From Engraulis encrasicolus (lineage: Eukaryota > Chordata > Actinopteri > Clupeiformes > Engraulidae): DNA of 64,000 nt. The stretch lies in NCBI RefSeq assembly GCF_034702125.1, contig NC_085878.1:19233588-19297587 (forward strand), given 5' to 3'. The position numbers were made by a program, and so were the translations under genes. Below, piece by piece: positions 37,749-49,982 of this stretch (position 1 is the first letter of the stretch; each line of letters begins with the position of its first letter). The notes under the pieces are model-generated. The model did not search any database. It was not told where the DNA came from and was given only the letters and a program-made list of their open reading frames with translations.

Positions 37749-38687
37749 ATGTAGTCAAACTGGAAGCACCCAGATGCCACTAGTGCCTCAATTACACCAT
37801 AGTGAAACGTGTGTTAAGCGTGCATAGCCTACATAGTGGTATTTTTTAAGCGCTCGTCAAAAGCATGCGCGTCAGCGCTCCAAACTCGCGCTCCAGTGCT
37901 TCCAACTTGACAGCAAAAGAATATGCCCACTAAACGTTGTTGTATGCTATTCTTGGCGTCCGTTCACAGTATGTTTAACCGGCAAGATTACTAATAAGAA
38001 AATGGTGGCAAAATAATAATGCAGGACATAGGCCTAAGGTATCTTACAATAGTCTAACCATGCCTGTCGCATTCACCACTGGTTTGGACTAACCTTGTTC
38101 CCTAAGGTGTATATCCTACGTGTGAAAATGTAGCCCATAATAAGCTATGAAGGCTATCGATTTAAGTAACATTAAGATTGATCAAATTATGTCCATAATG
38201 TTGCTCGTCATTCAATAAGACGGGCGTTCTGCACGCTTGAGGCTGGCCTGGCCATATCGTGCCGCGCATAGGCCTACTACGCCTGCTCTGCACATGCCAA
38301 GGATGTGTTTTTTCCCATTCTTCTACTTTTCTGTCATTTACCCTGGCTGTGTCTGAAACGCGTTTGCTTATGCTCATGGTCGTCGCTAGGTAGGCCTATC
38401 TACCTTCGCTGGTGCGAATCAGATGGTAGGCCTATATATTCTTCCGGGTAAAAGCGCCAGTCAAATTAATTTCAATAAATGAATAATCAAATATTGCTAA
38501 TTGGAAATCTATCAAAATGTTGTTAAATGTTCTAATACTGTTTTGGTATGAGGCAACACGTGCTGAAAACCAAATACTGTCATTTCTGCTTGCATTGCTT
38601 TAAACAAAACAAGCAATTTTGCCCTTTTTTGATTTTCATTTTTCATTCCAAAATAGAATGATGAATGAACGAAAAAGTACACTGACC
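37745..38687 (-). repeat. Right inverted arm of foldback element
   Basis: Reverse complement counterpart of the left arm. By eye the arms differ by many substitutions and small indels, so they were not recently homogenised. Confidence 0.85.
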
Positions 38688-38845
38688 ACGTGTGGGCGAT
38701 ATGCAAGGAGATGGGTTGAGAAGAGAGAGAGCTGTGTGAGGACAGCGGATGAGAGAAGCGAGAGGGGCATGACAGAAGAGGAAAAAAGAACGATGGAAAG
38801 ACAGTAGAGGAATGAAGAACGAGGGGGTGACAGGAATGTATAAAC

Positions 38846-39329
38846 TATACTGCTGAATTTTAGAACGCAGTAACTCGAAAATGGTCAAAATTGAGTTTAG
38901 ACTGGAAATGGGCTTTAAAATACCTCATTTGTCTTGTGTAAACCAATTTGGTCCAACTTTGTACCGTTTCAGAGAAAAATCATGTCGAAAATACAGTAAC
39001 TACAAAAACTGATGTTACTGCACTTTTTTGTTTTGCAATCCAAAAACGCAATAAGTCACGTGTCTTTTCTGCACTTATCATTGAAGCAGTGGTTTGGGAG
39101 TAGAGAGTAATACCAAAACAGAACGCAGTAACTTCATTTTCAGGTGAAAAGTCATGAGAAAGTTGTTTATTTTTGTGTGCATAAATTTCCACTATAAAAA
39201 GTATCATAGCCTATGGAAGTGTCATCACCACTTTACCTCCAACACAATTGCCCAGCCAGAAAGGAAACTTGAAAGCCTTTTTTCTCAGTATACTTGTAAG
39301 CTGAGTTGCTGCATTCAGAGGGCAGTATA
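38846..39329. mobile_element. TATA-flanked MITE, uninterrupted copy in B
   Basis: Same element family as 63173-63701: TATACTGCTGAATTTTAGAACG at the left, and a degenerate right end GCATTCAGAGGGCAGTATA. At 484 bp it shows the form without the two insertions seen in copy A. Confidence 0.85.
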
Positions 39330-39792
39330 CAGGCTGGAATATGCTTGTCGTTGGGTACGGTATGTGCATAATTGTGCTTCCTTGCGTATTTTATGACCAT
39401 TTAGCGCATGGTAGCTCACTTAAACGGAAGGTAATGTGACAAGTACTTGCATGGTGCAATATTGACACAACCGCGAGTGCTGTCTTCTGAAAATGTCAGT
39501 GACAGTTGAGGTCACGGCAGAGTAAAGCAATGGTGGATAATTCAGAGGAGAGCCTACAGTAATTGGATAATGCCTCCAATATCGTGCGTAATGCTCTGAC
39601 AGTTCAGCAGCACGCGTTGAGCACTCGTTTTGTGCACGGCTGTATGCATGCGTAAGGTCACGTACGGTAGCATGCACACTCCAGCATTAGAGAAGCCTCA
39701 GAGACTCCAAGAGAAGAGGATCCACAGCACTTGCTCTTCTTTTCTGTGGGCTGGACCTCCTGATATGAAAGTGTCTGACTTAACCTCCACCA

Positions 39793-39819
39793 GAGCAGAG
39801 CAGAGCAGAGCAGAGCAGA
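39793..39819. repeat. (GCAGA)n, copy B
   Basis: About five GCAGA units; A has one or two at 16395. Confidence 0.8.
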
Positions 39820-40244
39820 GGGAGGGAGACAGGGAGGCGAAAGGAGATAGAGGCTCTCCAAAAAAGGGAAAAAGGGAAAAAAGGGAAAGAGGGAGCGGGA
39901 GATGGCTTGAATTGAACAGGCAGATGAAGAAAAGAGAATCCAAGTGCCATGGGCAAAAGACAGAGCAAAGAGGCGGGTAAAGATTAAGGTAAAAGAGTAA
40001 AAGATAAGGAGAATGAGGAAACAAGGAAGAGAGAAGATGAACAAGACAGAGTGGGTGGAGAGAGACAAAGAGGAGTGTGTTAGTGTGAGAGAGAGAGCGT
40101 GTGTCTTTGTGCATGTGTGTGAATGTGTGTGTGTGTATGTGTGAGTGTGAGTGTGAGCGTGTGTGTGTGAAGTGGGATGGCAGACAGGCCGGGTGGGCGG
40201 TTGTCTGCGTGTCTCCAGACAGGAGGCGTGTTGAGTGTTGAGAT

Positions 40245-40246
40245 GG

Positions 40247-40320
<74 letters not shown>
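40245..40320. repeat. (GGCA)n array, copy B
   Basis: Counterpart of 16880-16980. Confidence 0.97.
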
Positions 40321-40321
<1 letters not shown>

Positions 40322-41094
40322 TCGCTGCTGAGGAGCTGATAAGGAGCTCAGAGCAGAGTGGCATTCTGGGACACCGGCAGGGGAGCAGAAGCATCCGAGC
40401 AGCGTGACATCCCAGCCAATCATATCGCACAAAAACAATTTCATCTCCCTCCCCAGGCCAATCATATCACACAAAACAATTCCATCTCCCTGCAAGCCTA
40501 CCCCCACCCGCCGAATCCCACCCACCCTCCTCACTCACCGCCACCTCACTCCACCAAGCCCTCAAATTGTCATTATTAGCCTCAATAATAACTCTGGGGG
40601 AAGCTGTGGTGTGGTGCTGCAGAGTGCAGACACAGGGCCGGCTCCATTGCTGTGGGGGTGGGGGAGCTGTGGTGTGGGGTGGAGGGTACAGCCACAGAGC
40701 CCTCAGTGCCACAGCACCAGGCCAGCCTTGCTGGGAGCCAAGCCAGCCAGCCAGCCAGTCATCTCTGGCAGTGGGCTGCACCACTGGCCTGTTACTGCAC
40801 TGGGGTTGTGTGGTGTGGAGGATTCCCCGCCCATGCCTTCAGGAAATCTTCATTAAGTCGGCACACCAATATATTGGCCGGCCACCAGAGGCATAGGCAG
40901 AGAGATTTCACGGGTAAAAAAAAAAAGTCAAAACCCTCCGAATGCATAATTCATAGCCACTAAGCTGAGCAAAAGACTGACGCGCAAAACAGTCACTCTC
41001 CCCCTTTTTCCCCCCTCGAATCCCCGGAGGCTGTGGACTTTATGAATGGTAAAAACACAGGAGACTGAAGCTTCCAGTAACAGAGACAGAGTGA

Positions 41095-41195
41095 ATGGGA
41101 GAGGGAGTGAGACAGCCAGAGGGAGAGAGAGAGAGGGAGAGAGAGAGAGAGATACAGACAGAGAGAGAGAGAGAGAGAGAGAGATACAGACAGAC

Positions 41196-41272
<77 letters not shown>
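41095..41272. repeat. (GA)n with GATACAGACA interruptions, copy B
   Basis: Longer and more interrupted than A, with two GATACAGACAGA inserts. Confidence 0.96.
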
Positions 41273-43542
41273 CTGCTCTTTTCTTGTGATCTGAGTGCGC
41301 AATGGGGATTTTGCGTTGGTTGTGCTGTAGCTGAGGCAGCTAGGCCAGGGTGACACAGGCAGCAGGCACATGCATAAAACATGTTTCTAATCTGCTACAG
41401 CTGCAGGGACCATCCAACATGAGAAAGAGGAGCGTGTTCAGACGCGGCATGCGGCTTAGGTTCACCCTCAAGTAGTCCTCACACAATACTTATTCTTCAC
41501 CCTCAATAAACACACTACCACAGTAGGGGAGAACAACATGACACTTACAGTAGGTAAACAAAAAAACAAATGATCATGATGAACGATCACACAATGTTCA
41601 AGGTAAAGTTAAAAGATTAAGATAAAAGATAAACAAAAACAGAAGAACACCAAAACAATGTTTTAAAGCATGCCACCAACATTACCAGCTCATCATAGAA
41701 AAAAATTAACTAATGTATTCCTCAAACGATGTTGAATTATGATACTGGCTCCTAAAGAAAACCACCAAATGGTATTCCCTTAATAACATTAGTTTGGTGA
41801 TTTAAGCTTGGGCAAAACAGCCCAACCCACAATTCTATATTAAAAGCCCATCATAATCTCTCCAAACCTTCACTGTAAGTCCAAATGAGTTTCGTTAGCA
41901 GTTTGGAAAAGTTTGCTCTGTGACTGTGAAGCCAGCTGAGTGCACAGCCTGCATATATGCACCCCATTCATCTTGCAGGCGTTTCAGGAGGGTTTCAAAG
42001 GCCTGTCAATCAAGAATAATCCTCAAACCTCCAAGCTTCAAAGGCCAGAGCTTCGGCACATCAGCAAACTTTAACACACACTTTGATTAAGGGCATATTG
42101 AGGATAATTGAATCGTCTCACCAGGACGTGCTAAACAGTTGCATAGCTCAAAGTTTACAATTGCAGTTCAGCTAAATAAAAAAAGATCACCTTCTGTCTT
42201 CATTAAATATATCATTACAAATCATTGAAAAGAAACCTACCTATACATCCTTGTAAATTGATTTTAAATAACCTCAAATACATACACACATTCAAAATGC
42301 TCTCTGCATTATACAAGACAGCCTAGTCTGTACAGGTCCTCATTCATCCACGTCGTTATTCAAAGACAGACCTCGTTATTGAACATCAGAAGCAAAAGAA
42401 CTGTCTGGATGTGGCAATTGTCCTTAAAGCTTTCACCTTGCAACAATTTCATACCAAGATAACCTCATCCTATTTCCATAAAACCCAAACAGTCATGCGT
42501 TTATGACAAAAGTCAAAAACAAAGAAGTATAAAGCCAATAGGCAGATAGGAATAATTGTATTATACAGTGTTTACTATTTTTAGTCGCCTCCTTAAAGTG
42601 CACAGGCAGTTTTGGGAAAAAATACATGGTATTTGGGTATGGAGAGGATGGGAATGCTTCCTATAGTTTACTGGTAGATAGTCTGTATTATTGCACTGAC
42701 ATTGCAACTGCGCAGCCATTGTATTTTCTGTCAGCTGGTGAAATATGAGCAATGCTGTGTCAGGTCTTTGATGGCTTCGTAAAGGGTATTTTTGTTTCAC
42801 TCCCGTCATGAACAAAATGCAGTTTGCCGATATCCACTTGGCAGTGGTGACTGCGCTAGAAGCAACGGGGAAAATGTTAAAAATCTGAATCTGAATACTC
42901 AGTAGAGCTGTCCATCTCATAATGTAAAACATGTCCTAACATTTCCAGTATAAGGGTATCAGAAGGTGTTGCCGCATTGTAGACTATTTCGCCTGCAATC
43001 CCACTGATACTCTGTGTGACCTTTCATGTCAAAATCCCAGTGTTGACCATTAATGTGTAAGTAATCGCTATAAAACTGTCTATTTTTGTGTTTTCCATTT
43101 GCCCCTGACATCTTGACCTTATAGAGGCACATTGAGACAGCCAACATTATGACACTTACTTTCACAGTGTAGCAGTGAGGACTTACACCTTCTGTCCGCA
43201 AATGAAACATTATCCCACACATTGCCAAATATCTGTGAACGTGATAATACCTCCTCTTAATATGCCCACATGCTCTAACATTCTGGTTTATCTGAAATGA
43301 GAATTTCTGCTGAGTACAGCACATTTTTACTGTATGTTGAAGTAGTTGACCTTTGGAATACAGTTCCTATTGCTTGTTCTTGATGAAGTGAGATAACTGT
43401 TAATTATGTTGGTATTAGGGCAGTTCCCAAAAGAAAGTAGCACTCTTCGAATGTCCTAAAAGTGGAAAAAAGTATCACTTAGGAAACATGCTCCAACTGA
43501 GTCAAAAAATTCAGTTCTACATGTTGGTTATCTGCCTTCCAA

Positions 43543-43548
43543 TTTATT
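43543..43548 (-). terminator. Candidate PIGG poly(A) signal
   Basis: TTTATT on the plus strand is AATAAA on the minus strand, about 870 bp beyond the PIGG stop codon. It is the nearest canonical hexamer that I noticed. Such hexamers occur by chance, so this is a weak call without transcript data. Confidence 0.25.
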
Positions 43549-44098
43549 ATTCTTCAGAAGTGTCTCACCACGGAATGATATCATACAGCGTCACAGACTG
43601 ATCGAAAACTATTCTATCTGGAGGAGGCGAAAAGGTTACATATGAAGCAATGATGATTTCCTGAGCGAGCCAAAACAGACCACATTGTGAAGAGAGAGAC
43701 CACACAAACAGTATTGTCAGGGTTCTTTTGTAGCGGCGGACAGCAGCACCCCCGGCTGCCCATCTCTGCACATCCTCAGAGAGCTCTCATCGCTGTTGCT
43801 CAGCTGGTCCTCTTCTCACATCTCCTCTTTCCTCTCAGCACACACACCTCTCTGCTGCACATATTCCCCACACAGTTATTCAGTGGGTCAAGGAGACCTC
43901 ATCACATTTTGTTCAGTCAGTCCCACCTCCAGACTACTTTCCTCCACCTTGGTCCAGGGGAACACTGTCAAAGGAGGAAGGTGATTGAAGGTGGTGTTGC
44001 GGTGGGTTGGGTTGAGGTGGACAGGGTTGTGGTTGTGGCTGGATGGCTGTTGGAGGGCTGGGGAGATGGAGGTGTTGGGATTTTTGAAAGACGGGGAG

Positions 44099-44118
44099 TG
44101 TGTGTTTGTGTGTTGTTT

Positions 44119-44177
<59 letters not shown>

Positions 44178-44396
44178 CACATTTATGTACACTATTTGCG
44201 TGTGACGTGGATAGGTAGCCAAGTAAAGACTGCTTGAATGAAGAACTTTGGTTCATAAGGGTGCAGACGTCAATGTGGTCAGGATATGCATTTGGTTAAG
44301 GTGTGTGTGTGCGTGTGTGCGCGTATGTGTGTGTCTGTGTGTGTGTGCGTGTGTGCGCGTATGTGTGTGTCTGCGTGTGTGTGCATGTTTACGCGT
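44099..44396. repeat. (GT)n and GT/GC tandem
   Basis: GT run 44099-44173; then 44300-44396, where a roughly 37-bp GTGTGCGCGTATGTGTGTGT-type unit is repeated. The latter ends about 18 bp from the PIGG stop codon, so it lies in the presumed 3' UTR. Confidence 0.92.
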
Positions 44397-44413
44397 CCAT
44401 CCGTTGGTGTGCG

Positions 44414-44636
44414 TTAGGCTCTGAGTGTGGGCGGGCTCTGGTCCATGAAGGTGAAGAAGACGCAGATGAGGGTGGTGACCAGGGTGTGCATGGCCTCGTA
44501 CAGCAGCTTGGGAGAGAAGACGCTCCAGATGAAGAGGTGGTAGCGCAGCACCGTCACCAGCAGCACGTAGAAGACGGCCGGCACCGAGCGCAGCAGCGCA
44601 AAGCAGTAGCAGCCGTGACCCAGCGCACCACTGCTC
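44414..44636 (-). CDS. PIGG: PIGG last coding exon (GPI ethanolamine phosphate transferase 2, C-terminus)
   Basis: PIGG is the catalytic subunit that adds ethanolamine phosphate to the second mannose of GPI anchors in the endoplasmic reticulum; the protein has an N-terminal phosphatase-like domain and a long multi-spanning C-terminal half. This exon encodes the last 73 residues and the TAA stop (44414-44416). It contains the hallmark [11 protein letters not shown] followed by a hydrophobic segment ending in CVFFTFMDQ, and is preceded by a membrane segment ending LRYHLFIW. This matches my recollection of the vertebrate PIGG C-terminus nearly residue for residue around the hallmark. The minus strand has a pyrimidine-rich acceptor ending in TACAG at 44637, and the first exon base completes a split codon, so the previous exon must end with two codon bases. 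The frame is intact. I found no other PIGG exon in the window, so the intron to the right would exceed 19 kb. The identification is strong; the start of the exon rests on the acceptor site. Confidence 0.9.
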
Positions 44637-44660
44637 CTGTAGAGGGGGATAGGTAGAGGA
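44637..44660 (-). other. PIGG: Splice acceptor of PIGG last exon
   Basis: Read on the minus strand this is a pyrimidine-rich run (CCTATCCCCCTCTACAG) directly before the exon. The next two downstream AGs keep the same frame, so small acceptor shifts would change only one or two residues. Confidence 0.75.
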
Positions 44661-45471
44661 AGGGGAAGAGGAGGAGGTGAAGACAGAGATGGGGGAACAG
44701 GGGAAGAGAGACACATGGGGGTAAGAAGGTTAGTTCACACATTCCTTTTTACTTCATTTTGCTATTTTATTTTATTTTTGTGTATTTTATTATGAATTAC
44801 ATATTTTTTCATTTCTTTGGCAGGGGGAAGGAAAAGGTGAAAAGAGGGAGAACAAAGTGAAGAGAAAGAATGTGAAACGATGGAGATAGAGTGAGAGATA
44901 TATATGTGTGTGTGGGGTAAGGGTATGAGGGTAAGGAGGTTAGTTTATTTGTTTGTATTTGCACACAGTGGGTATATCTGCATGTACATGGCAGTTGGCA
45001 TCCTGGAACCAATATACAACAAACTGAGGAGAGAGAGAGAGGAGGGGGGAAAGCTTTACTTAAATTAAGTTTTTTTCCATTCCACTTCACAATGGCCATG
45101 GTGATACACTCTGGGTCTAACAGGTAAACAAAACCCATCTGATTCGGATTCGGATGAACAGAAGCAGGAGTGAAAGGTAAATCACTCAAAGAGATAAACA
45201 AAAGCAAAAAGCGAACAGACAAGGAAACAAACGAATGCATATGAGGCCATGTGTGTGTGTGTGTGTGAGCGTCTACTGTATATATTTATATTTATATCTT
45301 CAAAACCGGGCTCTTTTTCCATTTCATCGCCTCCATCATTCTTCCTTACAAATCAATTCAGACACATTTCTTCCTCTCCTCTCCTCGACGAACCACACAA
45401 TAAAACTGATTTGAATTTAAATTAGAATGAAGGAGGAAAACACACACACAGACAGAGCCCATCAGATAGAG

Positions 45472-45472
<1 letters not shown>

Positions 45473-45518
<46 letters not shown>
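45473..45518. repeat. (GA)n
   Basis: Nearly pure GA with GCGA at both ends. Confidence 0.95.
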
Positions 45519-45520
<2 letters not shown>

Positions 45521-45889
45521 AAGAGAGACAAATAGAAGGAGACACAAACAGAAAAAGAAACAGAAAACAGAAAGAACTAAGGTGATGGACTTTTTAAATA
45601 AGGTTGGATATGTGTGGTGTCTTGAGGAGAGAGAGAGCCAGATGTGTGTTTTTCCCCCTGTGTCTTCTCCTAAAAGGAGCGCTATTGGTCCATGGGCCTT
45701 TGTGCTGTGGAGCGGTGCAAACACAGCGCGCTGCCACGCTGCCATGCTGAAGGAGGACAGGCTAATGGGTCCGTAATGGAAGATGGCCATTTACACGCAT
45801 CGAACGGGGAGCCCAAATGGCATGTTGACTGCCTGGGCATTGTGCCACATGTTGAGGCTACAGCACAACAGAGAATTTATTTACACAAG

Positions 45890-46260
45890 ACAACACACTC
45901 ACACTCACAGACAAATACACGCACACACAAGCATATGCATACACTAAACACAAACAAAAACGACACACGCACTCATACGCACACATGCACTCACCCAGGC
46001 ACACAAATGCGCACGCACAAACGCGTGCGTACACACACACGCACAAGCACACGCACACACACACACACACAAACGGACACAAATGGACACACACCTGCCA
46101 AACACAAACACACAAGCAAGTGCATGCAGGCAAATGGACATGCACACATTCAAAGTGCCTAATCCCATTTTGCTGCAGGGCAAACTGAAGCCACTCTGCC
46201 CATAAACTTTGAACTGCAAACCCTGCAGGTGGAGTCACATACACACACACACACACAGGC
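45890..46260. repeat. Imperfect CA-rich tract
   Basis: ACACAC with many G, T and A variants to about 46160; a short CA run at 46240-46257. Confidence 0.85.
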
Positions 46261-46343
46261 ATAAACACACATGGTCCTATAAAAAAACTTTACTCAATAC
46301 TGAACACACTCTCTAACATAGGTATATACTCACAAATACATGT

Positions 46344-46344
<1 letters not shown>

Positions 46345-46380
<36 letters not shown>
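46345..46380. repeat. (CA)n
   Basis: Pure CA. Confidence 0.96.
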
Positions 46381-46381
<1 letters not shown>

Positions 46382-46544
46382 GCCGTGGGGTTTTCCTCCT
46401 GGTCCCAGTCCTCATTGAGGTCAGGGTGCAGCTGCAGTCTGCTCAGGTTTGCTTGCACAGGGGGCTGCAGAGACTCACAGGGGCTGCTGCCGAGGAGCCA
46501 GGTGTGCCAACTTAGGCAACATGGCCAACGAGGACAGCACACAC

Positions 46545-46850
46545 AGGATACAGGGTATCAAGGGTACCATGGGTACACACTAAAAAGGTACCATGGATAA
46601 GATACACACTACAAGGGCACCACAGAGAGGATACACACTCCAAGGGTAACATGGGTACACACTACAAAAGATACAGATACAGAAGACAAGATACAGGCTC
46701 CGAGGGCACCACGGCTAAGATACACACTCCAAGGGTACCAATGATACACATTCAAGCACACCAAAAGGGCACCACAGATAAGATACACACTCCAAAGGCT
46801 CCATGTGCACACACTACAAGGGCATCACAGATACAGACTTTGATACTTTT
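46545..46850 (+). repeat. Degenerate minisatellite (GATACACACTCCAAGGGTAC)
   Basis: Units built from GATACACACTCCAAGGG, TACCATGG and GGGCACCAC follow one another with drift, roughly 20-40 bp each. Confidence 0.8.
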
Positions 46851-48750
46851 GTCCTGGCCAGTCAGAGCAGTGCTGATGGCCCTTCATGCACCACATATGT
46901 TCGGAACCAAAGTGCTTCACTGTGGGTGCATTCAGGCCGACTGAAAACCGTGCCCGTTTCCGTTCCCGCAACTAATCGTGAACCGGGTGTTGTGTTCACA
47001 TCACAGAAATTAGCATTCGTGAACCGGAAAGTTGGTCGCAATGTGAACCGGACAATACTTGTTTTTTCTCTGCGAACCGTGATGACAACGTGGCCGTCAG
47101 CAGGTTCATCAGTCACGTGTGGATAAAATTCAGAGCCCGAATGAGCACTTCATTGCCGAACGCAACTGGTGTGGGCACCCGCACCGGCTCCATTCTGGTG
47201 GGCTTGAAAACCCTACCGGGTTCAGTACTTTAATGCATGTGACTGCGTGTTACCCAGGCCGGAGGATCCTGCCCACATCTACAGTTTGTAGAGAAAAAAC
47301 AAGTAAAAAAACAAACTTTCTCTTCTCTTGCTCTTTTTCGACGTGAGCACATCAGTTTGTTTGAGAGTAGATGCAGGACTGAGCACCAGCGTGGTACTCT
47401 GTCAGCTTGAGCATGCTATGAGAGCACCACAGAGAGACACTGCAAGGCCAACACGGATAAAAACTGTAAGTGCATCACAAATCTTAAAATACACTCATAC
47501 CCTTACTTTTAGGCCTACATTAAGGTCGGTGCGAATTAATACTCACTGGGCACAAAAGAGCCACACAGGTACAGACTCAAAGGACACTGCACATAAAACA
47601 AAGGGAACTGTGAACATCCTTTGAGGACACAGACTGCACTGAAAAGTTCAGACGTCCCAAGAACAGCACATGTCCAGTGGACACAAGCACACTGAGCACA
47701 CAGGACATGGGGCATACAGCCTCTTACTTAAAAGGAACAGAAAAGGGAACCAAGGTCGTAGATTTTTTATCTAAGCCCTGGGTTAAACTGACCCAATTCA
47801 GCTTACTCATAACCTTGCTAGGGAAAATGAATTACAACATAACAACACTATACATGGAGGGACGAAGGGCATTTCGGACTGACCCTGAGTAAAAAGGCAT
47901 GGTTTCAGTGTACGCAAGAGACTTTTATGGTTACAGCGGTTAGGAATAATTTCAAAGAAACACATACTGTATGACAGGCATCCAGTTCCATACTCTACAC
48001 CTACATTCAGTTCCCACACATACATTCAAACACACTGGCACAAAGTCCTCCAAAGCCTTAATCCGCTCTCATACAGTATTTTGCAGGCAAACCACTGATG
48101 TTCGTAGAGAGATCAGCGTGACCAGCAAAATTGTGGTGTCTTGTCTTCTATCCCATAGCACACACATGTATGGGCATTCTATTGTATTGTGGCATCCAAA
48201 CACTCAAAAACACAGCAGTCTTCTGACTGACACCACAAAGCCACAACAGGGAAAATAGGATGGTGAGAACTAGCCCCATTGTGCCTTCCTGAGCTCCAAG
48301 CTACATGATGTCGTCAAAAGGCTGTTAAAAAAAAAAATACACATCCAGGCAGCCAGCTATAACTGGATCTCCATCTATTTTCAGTGAGCGCCATCTCACC
48401 ACTCTGAAAACTGTGAACGTGAGGAGGACTGGTGTGGAGGGAAAAAAAGAAAAACGTGCCTGAACTCACTATAACTGTACCGTACATTGCACCTAACTCA
48501 AGCAGAAAGGCCTGATGAAGAGGGGAGACGAGATGAGAGATCTCTTTCACATCTTTTAAAATGCAATGAATGGCCCATAGACATAAACCAGACACACTGA
48601 AGCTCAACTGTTCAGGCTGTACTGTATAGGATTCTGCAAGATGAAGGCAGACATCTTGACAGAAATAAAAGAGTTGAAGCACTGTAAGAGACGAGAGAAA
48701 AAAACAAAGAGGCAGAGAAAAAAATAAAAGCGGCAAGATGGATGGATGCA

Positions 48751-48803
<53 letters not shown>

Positions 48804-48814
48804 TAGAGATAGAG
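48751..48814. repeat. (GA)n
   Basis: GA run with an AAAG interruption and a GATAGAGATAGAG end. Confidence 0.95.
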
Positions 48815-49050
48815 GCTGCAAGGGAGGAGAGAAAGGTTTTAGAAAAGAACGGTTCGAAGGTGGATGCGCAGCTGGAGAGAAGGAAACGAAATTAAGTCCA
48901 AAGAAAAAGGAGAAAGGGACACACATAAAGCAGGAGAAAGAAACGCGTACAGGGATAAGTAGATTGAAAAAGCAGGACGAACCTACCAACAAAGGTAGCG
49001 ACAGAGACACGAGTGTGTGCATGAATGCCAGAGCGTGCGAGTCTGTGAGT

Positions 49051-49338
<288 letters not shown>

Positions 49339-49414
49339 CTGCCGCAGCAGACAGCAGGTGCAGGCTCTAATGAATTCCTAATAAATCAGTTCTGTTGCAG
49401 CCACAACAGATCAG

Positions 49415-49417
<3 letters not shown>

Positions 49418-49496
<79 letters not shown>

Positions 49497-49528
49497 CACA
49501 GCCACCACACCTCATGCTATTCGGATAA

Positions 49529-49620
<92 letters not shown>

Positions 49621-49678
49621 CCACACACACACACACACACACACACCACAGCCACACCACCTCATGCTATTCAGATCA

Positions 49679-49727
<49 letters not shown>

Positions 49728-49776
49728 ACAGCCACCACACCTCATGCTATTCAGATAACCACACACACACACAAAA

Positions 49777-49873
<97 letters not shown>

Positions 49874-49917
49874 ACAGCCACCACACCTCACCTCACCTCA
49901 TGCTATTCGGATAACCA

Positions 49918-49980
<63 letters not shown>
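49418..49980 (+). repeat. (CA)n arrays interspersed with a 35-bp unit
   Basis: Five CA arrays separated by four copies of a unit reading CACAGCCACCACACCTCATG then CTATTCGGATAACC (about 49495, 49645, 49727 and 49873). The last carries a CTCAC triplication. Confidence 0.93.

Positions 49981-49982
<2 letters not shown>

Larger units (their letters stand above)
36302..38687. mobile_element. Giant foldback DNA transposon with ~0.9-kb inverted arms
   Basis: The left arm (36302 to about 37220) is the reverse complement, with divergence, of the right arm (about 37745 to 38687). The outer ends read GGTCCGTGTACTTTTTCG and, reverse complemented from the right, GGTCAGTGTACTTTTTCG. The element is bounded by ACGTGT at 36296-36301 and 38688-38693. 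Copy A has a single uninterrupted ACGTGT followed by GGGCG at the same place (about 13249-13254), so this is a real insertion with a 6-bp target duplication; an 8-bp duplication ACGTGTGG is possible because the element also starts with GG. The core of about 0.5 kb has one open frame of 101 codons (37443-37748) without a recognisable domain, so the element is probably non-autonomous. I cannot assign a superfamily. Confidence 0.9.
42339..44413. other. PIGG 3' UTR and downstream sequence
   Basis: No credible coding sequence. It holds AT-rich unique DNA, a (GT)n run at 44099-44173 and a GT-rich imperfect tandem at 44300-44396 just beyond the PIGG stop codon. Part of it is presumably PIGG 3' UTR. 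The minus-strand open frames at 42561-42932 and 42959-43324 show no recognisable domain and are unsupported. Confidence 0.5.

Noticed and set aside
36302..38687. Polinton/Maverick remnant
   Set aside because: A 6-bp duplication and long inverted ends would fit, but the ends do not start with AG and the core is too short and lacks any Polinton gene.
46381..46465. Possible exon on the minus strand before a GTGTGT donor-like run
   Set aside because: The donor lies in a (CA)n array and the phase (one leftover base) does not fit the PIGG last exon, which needs two. The peptide is not similar to PIGG.
49495..49919. CRISPR-like pattern of conserved units and spacers
   Set aside because: The spacers are (CA)n and the sequence is eukaryotic; it is a compound minisatellite.
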